DNA from: a virus
Strand: one strand, 5' to 3'
Virus record (IMG/VR): IMGVR_UViG_3300037504_000227
Span: 75,201 to 110,716 of that record
DNA length: 35,516 bases
Shown: positions 4,995-11,440 of the stretch, piece by piece
Layout: every line of letters starts with the position of its first letter
Numbering within the stretch: position 1 is the first letter of the stretch
Notes under the pieces: generated by a model
The model's input: only the letters and a program-made list of their open reading frames with translations
Database searches by the model: none
What the model was told of the DNA's origin: nothing
Translations under genes and position numbers: made by a program

Positions 4995-5151
4995 CTGGCA
5001 TACAGTTGACGACGCACTTAGGAGATACAGAAACCTCGCCCTATCCTTTCGACGTGGTGGACTGGGCGAGGACTACGAATTAGCCAAGGAAGCCTTGGAA
5101 GCCCTAGAACGAATTAGGAATCCGAAGCTTGGAATTCTTCAAAAGTCTTAA
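4966..5151 (+). CDS. small hypothetical protein (61 aa)
   Basis: ATG 4966 lies inside the end of the secreted-protein gene, with GGAGG 7 bases upstream, so translation is probably coupled. The product is mostly helical and charged, with a pattern (DDALRRYRNLALSFRRGG...AKEALEALERI) suited to a short helical hairpin. No family recognised. The 3' end overlaps the end of the leftward gene at 5114-5503 by 38 bases, so the two convergent operons meet here without a visible terminator. Confidence 0.6.
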   Translation: MQDQDTRRTDWHTVDDALRRYRNLALSFRRGGLGEDYELAKEALEALERIRNPKLGILQKS

Positions 5152-5503
5152 TTCTGTGTCTGTTATTCACCCACTCTTTACGTTGCGCTTGAAACTCCTC
5201 TTCTGAAAACTCATTGGAATACATTCGTGCTTGAGCAATTGTCCCCCTGTCTATCCCAAGCCATCCCCAAGTTGACATAAGCCACTCTCTTAGATCTTCT
5301 TCATTGTTGAAGCTGGGCGCTGGAATGTGTGGTTTGTCTGGATACAAGTACGGAGTAATAACTGCTCCAGAAACCCCTTTTGCATAGTATATTTTTCTGT
5401 TTGGGTGTGGTGGGCGGCGCGAGATAACCATTACAGCAATGAACTTGATTGGCTTGCCTTTGAAAATCTTTCTGCGAGCCTCACGATACCAGTTTTTCTC
5501 CAT
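5114..5503 (-). CDS. hypothetical protein (129 aa)
   Basis: The start at 5503 is preceded by GGGGAGAG with a short spacer. It is the last gene of the leftward metabolism operon and lies 11 bases downstream of the dUTPase gene. The sequence is basic at the N-terminus (NWYREARRKIFKGKP), then a strand-rich segment FIAVMVISRRPPHPNRKIYYAKG and a charged helical C-terminus. No motif allows a functional call. Position suggests a DNA or nucleotide role, but this is only context. Confidence 0.65.
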   Translation of the reverse strand: MEKNWYREARRKIFKGKPIKFIAVMVISRRPPHPNRKIYYAKGVSGAVITPYLYPDKPHIPAPSFNNEEDLREWLMSTWGWLGIDRGTIAQARMYSNEFSEEEFQAQRKEWVNNRHRIKTFEEFQASDS

Positions 5504-5514
5504 ATCTCTCTCCC

Positions 5515-5946
5515 CTATCTAGCCCCAGTTGAGCCAAATCCTCCCTGACCTCTCTCAGACTTATCGAGATCGTCAACCTCAACGATCTCAGGCCGATACA
5601 CACGCCTGATTGCCATCTGAGCAATCCGATCCCCTTTCTTAACCTCGAAGCACGCAGGCCCAAGATTGCAAAGCACTACACAGATCTCACCCCTGTACCC
5701 AGCATCTATTGTGCCCGGAGAATTCAAGACTGTAATCCCGTGCTTTGCTGCCAAACCACTACGCGGGCGAATTTGAGCCTCATAATCAGGGGGAAGCTGA
5801 ATCGCAATTCCAGTTCTGACAAGTTCTGCATCATCTTTCCAGACAGATACATCCTCTACGCTTCTCAGATCCATACAGGCATCCAGCGGATTCTGAAACT
5901 CTGGCAGTTGAGCGTCTGGATGTAGCTTCTTAACGTAGATTCTCAT
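5515..5946 (-). CDS. dut: dUTP diphosphatase
   Basis: All five trimeric dUTPase motifs are present: ACMDLRS (I), RPRSGLAAKHG (II), NSPGTIDAGYRGEI (III), GDRIAQMAI (IV) and RGQGGFGSTG (V). The 143-residue length is normal. The enzyme hydrolyses dUTP to dUMP and pyrophosphate, keeping uracil out of DNA and feeding thymidylate synthesis. ATG at 5946 overlaps the reductase stop by 4 bases (ATGA) and has GGAGGGG 10 bases upstream, so the two are translationally coupled. An upstream in-frame extension is possible but lacks a better ribosome binding site. Confidence 0.95.
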   Translation of the reverse strand: MRIYVKKLHPDAQLPEFQNPLDACMDLRSVEDVSVWKDDAELVRTGIAIQLPPDYEAQIRPRSGLAAKHGITVLNSPGTIDAGYRGEICVVLCNLGPACFEVKKGDRIAQMAIRRVYRPEIVEVDDLDKSERGQGGFGSTGAR

Positions 5947-7850
5947 AGCTTGCAAGCCCCTCCTGCACACGCAACAACTTGAGACGCCTTTGTCCAGTCT
6001 CCTTTTTCATAAGCGTACAACTTGGAGAAGTCAATCTCAGGGAATGCAGCAATGGCTTCCTCGTATTCTTCCTCAGTGATTTCCTCGTAGGGCATAATGT
6101 CGTAAGACGCATCGGACGCCGGCAAGAAAGCCATTCCCCCAATCTCGTTTTGATGCTCCCAAACCCACTCGATTAAGTCCAAGAGTTCATCTTGCTTGTA
6201 CGTGATTGTCACAGATGGATTGTGCTCTGTCCAGTTGCGCTTGACCTGTAACCAGTATTCGCACTGTTCAATTGCAGATTTGTCTTCTTTGAGAATTGCA
6301 CCATCTGGAGCCTTGACAGGGAAATGAACCCACCAATCTGTTCCATTATCCCTTGTCATTGGCACACCGGCATCTTTAAGTACTTTGAACATCGGAGTGG
6401 AAGAATTAACTTTAATGTTGCGCATATAGTATTGGGAGTGCCAAGGGTGAATGCCACTAGAGCACCCCAACAGAACACTTGAGTTTCCGCTTGGCTTAAC
6501 GACAGTTGTTGCTGTTGATTGCTTAATCCCTAACCTTTCGGCATACTCCTTGTTAACTTTAACTGCGTGCTTGCGAAGCTCCCTCTGGACATTCGGATCA
6601 CGGGAGACAAGTGAGTCCATTTGCCCAGCAAGGTCTACGCCTAACAATCTCTCTTTCTCACAACTGCGCTTCCACTCTGGCCTCAAGCCAGGGAAGTGCG
6701 TTGCCATAGATTGAATTGTGCCTATAATGGTAGCAAGCTCAACTTTCCGCTTCAGGGAGTGGAATGTGTCATCTGGGCGCGCCACAGCCATTGTTAAATT
6801 GCATAATCCGACCGGCTCTGAAATTACACTCTCGCCACAGGGATTTATGCCATAAACACCAAACTTTCTCCGTGCTGGCTTTGTGTTGTTCGCAGCGAAA
6901 CGCGAGAAGATCCCTGGCTCTCCATTCCCGCCTTTGTCCATATCCAGCATAAATCTGGCAATCTCTGCCTGACTCTGGTAAGGTGGTAGCACAACAGAAT
7001 TGTTGGCGTTGTAGCGGTATTTCTTCTTTCTGAGATCGCCGTTTTTGGCGTGGCGCATTACATCGTCGTCGTGGTCGAACAGGGAGATCATTGCGGTTCT
7101 GCGTACACCACCACACACAGATGCTTGCCCGATGGCACACATAATGTCGTGGGCGTCGATGGGGCGCAGACACTTCCCCTGACGCTCTAGGATCGTTTCT
7201 CTGACGAAATCCAGCATCCAACGTAGTGGATCAGGACCAGAGGCTCTACCGCCCTTAGTCATCAGCGGCGCGCCGGCAGGACGTATCTCAGAGTAGTCAA
7301 ATGACAAATCCTGCCCATTCATCCAGGCGATTAACCCCTGAGTCAACGCCTCCGCCCATCCCTCAGAAGAATCAGGGATAGTAAACGTGCCAAGATACAC
7401 ACCTGTTTGTCGCTTAACCCTAGGCAACCGTTCGACGTATCGCTTCTCGACAGAGAATCCAACGCCACATCCTGACATTGAAATGATTAGGGCCTCTATG
7501 AATGCGGCTAAGCAATCCACGACAAGATACGCACAGTTGTAAATACACAGGTTGTTTCGGCGTGCTGCCGGACCTGCCATTGCCAGTAAACGCAAAGAAG
7601 GCATCACTTCCATATTCAGGATGGCATCGTGGATCTCTCTGTAAACATTGCCATCCAACTTGCTCGCGGAGAGTTCTACCAGATACGCAACAGCGCGATC
7701 CACAGTCTCAGGCCACGTCTCGCGTCTCCCCTTGCCCCAGTCGTACCGACTGTACTTGTCGAAGAATTGGAATTGCTGGATAGCTGTTGGAAAGTATAAT
7801 GCTGATTTATCAAATGCTCGTCTAACGGGTTGGGGAACGCTAGAAGTCAA
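5943..7850 (-). CDS. adenosylcobalamin-dependent (class II) ribonucleotide reductase
   Basis: The 635-residue protein matches the monomeric class II ribonucleoside-triphosphate reductases. Visible features are NNLCIYNC (C102/C106, one the reductive cysteine), SGCGVGFS (126-133), NPCGES (N336, C338 the thiyl cysteine, E340), GLCNLT (C350 the partner) and STATTVVKPSGNSS. A C-terminal cysteine pair CAGGAC (C628/C633) would shuttle electrons. It converts ribonucleotides to deoxyribonucleotides using B12, independently of oxygen. No separate small subunit is present, as expected for class II. The start is TTG 7850, because a stop lies seven codons upstream and no ATG is available. It is shorter than the Lactobacillus enzyme (about 740 aa). 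Confidence 0.92.
   Translation of the reverse strand: MTSSVPQPVRRAFDKSALYFPTAIQQFQFFDKYSRYDWGKGRRETWPETVDRAVAYLVELSASKLDGNVYREIHDAILNMEVMPSLRLLAMAGPAARRNNLCIYNCAYLVVDCLAAFIEALIISMSGCGVGFSVEKRYVERLPRVKRQTGVYLGTFTIPDSSEGWAEALTQGLIAWMNGQDLSFDYSEIRPAGAPLMTKGGRASGPDPLRWMLDFVRETILERQGKCLRPIDAHDIMCAIGQASVCGGVRRTAMISLFDHDDDVMRHAKNGDLRKKKYRYNANNSVVLPPYQSQAEIARFMLDMDKGGNGEPGIFSRFAANNTKPARRKFGVYGINPCGESVISEPVGLCNLTMAVARPDDTFHSLKRKVELATIIGTIQSMATHFPGLRPEWKRSCEKERLLGVDLAGQMDSLVSRDPNVQRELRKHAVKVNKEYAERLGIKQSTATTVVKPSGNSSVLLGCSSGIHPWHSQYYMRNIKVNSSTPMFKVLKDAGVPMTRDNGTDWWVHFPVKAPDGAILKEDKSAIEQCEYWLQVKRNWTEHNPSVTITYKQDELLDLIEWVWEHQNEIGGMAFLPASDASYDIMPYEEITEEEYEEAIAAFPEIDFSKLYAYEKGDWTKASQVVACAGGACKL
6406..6415 (+). 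repeat. TTAACTTTAA motif copy
   Basis: Exact 10-mer inside the reductase gene, coding in a frame that gives Ile-Lys-Val-Asn. One of nine exact copies in the window (see findings). Confidence 0.7.
6553..6562 (+). repeat. TTAACTTTAA motif copy
   Basis: Second copy, 147 bases from the first, also inside the reductase gene. Confidence 0.7.
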
Positions 7851-8034
7851 CTCGCACGCCCCTTTCGTTTACCTTGATAATATCGTATCCTACAACCCGT
7901 TCACCGTCATAAATCCACCTAACTTCTTCGCCCTCTTCCAACACAACAGAAATCGGACCGCTTGAAGCCCGATCTTCCCACCTTGCAGACTGTGGGGCGA
8001 ACACTTCTCTTTGTCCATCACTCAATTTGGCCAT
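7840..8034 (-). CDS. small hypothetical protein (64 aa)
   Basis: ATG 8034 with GAGGATGATAAACG upstream, so the ribosome binding site is somewhat distant. The acidic, strand-rich product (ISVVLEEGEEVRWIYDGERVVGYDIIKVNERG) is of no known family. Its 3' end overlaps the TTG start of the reductase by 11 bases, which suggests the reductase is translated by coupling from this gene. Its own start overlaps the gene at 8018-8209. Confidence 0.6.
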   Translation of the reverse strand: MAKLSDGQREVFAPQSARWEDRASSGPISVVLEEGEEVRWIYDGERVVGYDIIKVNERGVRVDF

Positions 8035-8209
8035 CGTTTATCATCCTCATAGTCCATTTCTCAGGTAGGGGAAGCTTCTCTGCACTCGACACACGCTTCA
8101 CCTTAACAGGCTGCTTGCCGTGGAGTATGACAACGTATTCCCCATACCCACTTGTTCTTTCAAAGAATCGAATCAACTCCATATACCGTTCGACAGTCTC
8201 CTTGTCCAT
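8018..8209 (-). CDS. small hypothetical protein (63 aa)
   Basis: ATG 8209 forms TAATG with the stop of the metallophosphoesterase gene and is preceded by GGGGGGGATA, a usable ribosome binding site within the upstream gene's last codons. The protein is short and charged (MDKETVERYMELIRFFERTSG..., then KVKRVSSAEKLPLPEKW). No recognisable domain. The close head-to-tail arrangement makes it part of the nucleotide metabolism operon. Confidence 0.6.
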   Translation of the reverse strand: MDKETVERYMELIRFFERTSGYGEYVVILHGKQPVKVKRVSSAEKLPLPEKWTMRMINDGQIE

Positions 8210-9588
8210 TATCCCCCCCAATTCCACTCAGGCATATCATTCCTGAGCGCATCAACGTAACTTTCACCGACCATCATCTTGCCATCATAAATCGCCGTTG
8301 CGCTGTCGTAGTCAATATGAATGCAGAACACCTGTTCTCTCTCATCTGTGTATTGAATCTCGCCAAATGACTGACGCCACTGACGCTCTCCGTTGTTTCC
8401 AGGCACTCTGTCATCCAGGTGACACAAACACCCTATCGTATATGAATAGACTGTCACTGTGCTATCTCGATAGTGCAGGGTCTTTGGCGTTTTCTCATCA
8501 CGGTGAACATGCCCATTTACCTCAGAGACACAAGCATCCTTCACAACAGCCTTGGCTGTATTGCCTGGAACACGAGCAGTATTGCCGTGCCGTATCCTGA
8601 ATCCATCCGTGAGCCAGTAGGTAGATTTACCATCGTCGTATCCACCAATCCACCTGATCCCTAATGACTCCAGATCCAACAGGTGGGGGATTGACATCGA
8701 CGGGAATACATCGCCAATGGCCGTGATCTCATACGCCGCCTCGAAGTTGTCCAGGATTAGACGCATCAGGCGGGACTCGTGGTTACCCTCAAGGAATATA
8801 ATCTCTGCCTCTGGTTGCAACATCCTGATCTTGGCAAGAATCCAGTGCATTTCTTGCAGGGCAGGCTGCGTCGTTCCTCTAAACTCAGGCGTCTTGCGGA
8901 AGTGATTTGTCCACTCTGTCCCGTCCAGTAAATCACCGTTCAAAACAATCACGTCGAACGTTTGTTCTTGCAAAACCTGGAAGATAATGTCAATCGCACG
9001 CCGGTCGTGGAACGGAGTTAGCATCGCATCCCTAGATCGCTTCAGGAACCCAACGTGTAAGTCGTTAATAACAAGGCATCGTTTGACACCACTGGTTACA
9101 TCACGCTTTGGATACCCAAATGTTACACTAGACCGTATAGGTTGAACTGTTGGGAAAATCGCCTCTGGCTCTCTGCGCACGAAGCGACACTTCACCTGAT
9201 AGTTCTGGATCTGCATCCACCCGTCATTGGTCTTGTTCTTCGCAGGCGTGGTCCAGGCATTGTACAGAGGCTTCATCGCAACCCAAACGTCTGTGTCGAT
9301 CTCGCACGCCTCGATCAGTTGCGGAAGTCTTTTGATGGCAGTTGACTTGCTCGTAACCACCATCTCATTTTGGCTAAGCTCCCTGACTGTGACTTGTTCC
9401 TGTTCTGCAAACTCTCCGCTTGCCTTGGCTGCTGCGTAGTATGCCCTACAGTTTCTCTCGCTGCGATTCACTTCATCGGAGATTTGTTCCCAAGTGAGGT
9501 CCAGATCCTCATTGTCCCTAAGAATCACCACTTGACGGGCGATCTCTTTGGTTTCGTACTGCATCGTGTCCCAGTTGTACTTAGCCAA
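8209..9588 (-). CDS. calcineurin-like metallophosphoesterase
   Basis: The 459-residue protein has the metallophosphoesterase signature in order: NDLHVG (D176, H178), LNGDLLDG (D219), EGNHESR (N269, H270), H334 in RIRHGN, and NGHVHR (H360, H362). These residues bind two metal ions. The first ~60 residues (LTWEQISDEVNRSERNCRAYYAAAK) look like a helix-turn-helix segment, so the enzyme is probably tethered to DNA. Phage members are often annotated as DNA repair nuclease-like, but the substrate here is unknown. Start TTG 9588 has AGGAGG 5 bases upstream. The next gene upstream ends inside this start (8-base overlap). Confidence 0.85.
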   Translation of the reverse strand: MAKYNWDTMQYETKEIARQVVILRDNEDLDLTWEQISDEVNRSERNCRAYYAAAKASGEFAEQEQVTVRELSQNEMVVTSKSTAIKRLPQLIEACEIDTDVWVAMKPLYNAWTTPAKNKTNDGWMQIQNYQVKCRFVRREPEAIFPTVQPIRSSVTFGYPKRDVTSGVKRCLVINDLHVGFLKRSRDAMLTPFHDRRAIDIIFQVLQEQTFDVIVLNGDLLDGTEWTNHFRKTPEFRGTTQPALQEMHWILAKIRMLQPEAEIIFLEGNHESRLMRLILDNFEAAYEITAIGDVFPSMSIPHLLDLESLGIRWIGGYDDGKSTYWLTDGFRIRHGNTARVPGNTAKAVVKDACVSEVNGHVHRDEKTPKTLHYRDSTVTVYSYTIGCLCHLDDRVPGNNGERQWRQSFGEIQYTDEREQVFCIHIDYDSATAIYDGKMMVGESYVDALRNDMPEWNWGG

Positions 9589-10078
9589 AATAGCCTCCTA
9601 TTTCAGACCAGTCGTTGACTCTAGGTGAATAGTCGCCTTGATTATATGTCCAGTTAAAAAGAATGCAAGGCATGTGGCGAGCCAAGCGCCTTGCAGTCCA
9701 GAGGTTATCTTCGATAAACAATTCTAGCCCAAGAAGCAATGCTACAGCAACCTTGTCGTTACTGTGGATTACGTCAACTTCGGGGAACCTGTTCCTGCGA
9801 AGCCACTGGATCGTGTTTGGTGCTGTGTGCTTTGGGCGTGCCGTGATGAATACAAGATCGTGCTCCGAGCTTAACTTTAGTGTCGTCTCAGCAGCTCCAG
9901 GGAGAGGCAGAAGATTGTCGTAGGTGCCCGGCGAGTCCACGAAGTCCCATACCTCTCGCTTCCTGTCGGGGAACATTTGTTCTAGGGAGTAAGCATTGGA
10001 TACAGGTGTGCCAAACCGTTCTATGACTGCGGGGAAAAACGACGCGCAAACGCCGTCGATGTCTATTCCAACTTTCAT
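9581..10078 (-). CDS. HAD-family 5'(3')-deoxyribonucleotidase-like protein
   Basis: MKVGIDIDGVCASF carries the HAD nucleophile motif (D6, D8). FITARPKH holds motif II (T in ITARP), and LFIEDN near residue 118 supplies the acidic motif IV, as in the 5'(3')-deoxyribonucleotidase (NT5C) family. It would dephosphorylate deoxyribonucleoside monophosphates and so help regulate pools in concert with the reductase and dUTPase. The 165-residue length fits small phage members. Start ATG 10078 overlaps the methyltransferase stop (10075-10077) in the ATGA style. Confidence 0.8.
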   Translation of the reverse strand: MKVGIDIDGVCASFFPAVIERFGTPVSNAYSLEQMFPDRKREVWDFVDSPGTYDNLLPLPGAAETTLKLSSEHDLVFITARPKHTAPNTIQWLRRNRFPEVDVIHSNDKVAVALLLGLELFIEDNLWTARRLARHMPCILFNWTYNQGDYSPRVNDWSEIGGYFG

Positions 10079-11250
10079 TTGACAGACTCTATAATTTTTT
10101 GATACATCAATGGAGGAACAGCATTGCCTATTATTTTACAAGCCAAAGTCTTTGTTTCTGGCAACATATAGCTATCTGTGAAGCTCTGGAAGCGTGCGAG
10201 TGCGCGGGGCGTCATTTTGACGACGCGGCCTAGCATTACAGACCGATAAACATTACCACCAGAACTGGTCGTGACCGTCATGCTCGGAGCATGACTGTGA
10301 CGGCACTGAAGATCCCTGTTGCCTCCAGCACGCCCCTCTGCCAAAAATGCCCTCGGAGCATTGCCAGCTCGTTTGGTGTCTCCCACAGTACGCATCGGCA
10401 TCCCATCCTTTCGGATACCAAAGCCAGAAGCGTTCCCATCGGGGACAATGAAGCCGCGAAAGTCACTTGTGCTTACCTGTGATTGTATTGTCCACACTGG
10501 CTCTTTTGCCTGGCGTTGGGTTATAGGCTGTGGTTTGTATTCACCATCGAAAAAACGTCGGCTGTTTTTGGCGTCAAACAGTGAGGTTTTCAATTCATCC
10601 GGCAACCGCTCCAACTGCCACGGTGCAAACTCAGAATCTGGCAGCGTCGGTATCAAGCCCTCAATCGCCTCGTACCAGCCAACCCACGGCTCGCGCTCGT
10701 CAAACATTGGAGCGATCTCGCCCCTCGGTCCGTGAGTGGGCATTGGTCGCTCTGGAAACTCTCCATCCTTTCTCGCAATCACGATCATTCTTTTGCGGGT
10801 TTGTGGCACACCATAATCTGCTGAATTCAAATGCCAATACTCAAACTTGTACCCCAGATCCAGCAAAGCACTCCCTATCGCATGCCAACTTTGGGATTTC
10901 CTGTACAAATAAACATTCTCAAGAGTGAACACCTTCGGCTTTAGTGCTCTCAAGAACTTGGCAGTTGCCAATGCTAAAGCAACATCCTCATCTGTTTCTT
11001 TCCCGTTTGCCTTTGCTACAGAGAAGTTTGGACACGGAGGACTAGCATGAAGAACGTCAGGAGGTTCAAAGTCGTGAGGGTTTACTTTGGTGACATCTGC
11101 TGTGATGACATTAAACCCATTGATTCTTGCCCAATTTGCAATGTCATCTTCCCACTCAATGCCCCACAGGTGCTTGAGGCCAGCAGCCCGTGCGCCACAG
11201 CCAACACCTTCACCACCAGAGAACAACGTGGATATAGTCTCTAATCTCAT
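10075..11250 (-). CDS. DNA (cytosine-5)-methyltransferase
   Basis: The 391-residue protein carries the C5-MTase motifs: FSGGEGVGCGARAAG (I, SAM binding), HASPPCPNFS (IV, catalytic C73), LENVYLYRK (VI, E111), SADYGVPQTRKR (VIII, 143-154) and a C-terminal motif X region (KIIGNAVPPLM). It methylates cytosine C5 in a specific sequence, probably for protection from restriction. ATG 11250 is chosen because a -10 hexamer TATAAT ends 7 bases before it and no ribosome binding site is present, consistent with a leaderless message. An upstream in-frame TTG at 11268 would put the hexamer inside the coding sequence. Confidence 0.93.
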   Translation of the reverse strand: MRLETISTLFSGGEGVGCGARAAGLKHLWGIEWEDDIANWARINGFNVITADVTKVNPHDFEPPDVLHASPPCPNFSVAKANGKETDEDVALALATAKFLRALKPKVFTLENVYLYRKSQSWHAIGSALLDLGYKFEYWHLNSADYGVPQTRKRMIVIARKDGEFPERPMPTHGPRGEIAPMFDEREPWVGWYEAIEGLIPTLPDSEFAPWQLERLPDELKTSLFDAKNSRRFFDGEYKPQPITQRQAKEPVWTIQSQVSTSDFRGFIVPDGNASGFGIRKDGMPMRTVGDTKRAGNAPRAFLAEGRAGGNRDLQCRHSHAPSMTVTTSSGGNVYRSVMLGRVVKMTPRALARFQSFTDSYMLPETKTLACKIIGNAVPPLMYQKIIESVK

Positions 11251-11256
11251 AGAGGC

Positions 11257-11268
11257 ATTATACCACAA
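11257..11268 (-). promoter_or_regulatory. extended -10 promoter, leaderless start of the methyltransferase operon
   Basis: On the minus strand TTGTGGTATAAT ends six bases before the ATG at 11250 and includes the TGn extended -10 element. No good -35 is visible at 17 bp. With the usual 6-8 bp from the -10 to the start point, transcription would begin at or within 1-2 bases of the ATG. Confidence 0.6.
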
Positions 11269-11296
11269 AAATCAAAAAAGCGAACTTAAAACTATC

Positions 11297-11440
11297 TTAG
11301 GAAGCTACCACCAGTGCCACAGTCAAAACCAGCCAAATCACGAATATCCCAAGTGCGTGATTTATCCAGTGTATGGACCTCGGAGGATCCTCCCGTTGCT
11401 TCTCTTCCTCACCTTGTTGCACCTGCACGCACTCAGACAT
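11297..11440 (-). CDS. nested small membrane protein (47 aa)
   Basis: A short ORF read in a different frame from the portal C-terminus. ATG 11440 has AGGAG 7 bases upstream and the stop is at 11297, so the first 79 bases are shared with the portal gene and the rest extends beyond it. The product is polar for about 22 residues (MSECVQVQQGEEEKQRE), followed by one hydrophobic segment HALGIFVIWLVLTVALVVAS. That is a C-tail-anchored, holin- or spanin-sized protein. The strong ribosome binding site and the coding region past the portal stop argue it is real. Role unknown. Confidence 0.6.
   Translation of the reverse strand: MSECVQVQQGEEEKQREDPPRSIHWINHALGIFVIWLVLTVALVVAS

Noticed and set aside
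5100-5160. Terminator between convergent genes at 5114-5151
   Set aside because: The two ORFs overlap by 38 bases, and only a short GAAG/CTTC inverted repeat without a GC-rich stem or U-tract is visible.
7850-9588. Cobalamin riboswitch controlling the class II reductase
   Set aside because: The reductase is preceded by overlapping short genes with no untranslated space for an aptamer, so no riboswitch can be supported.
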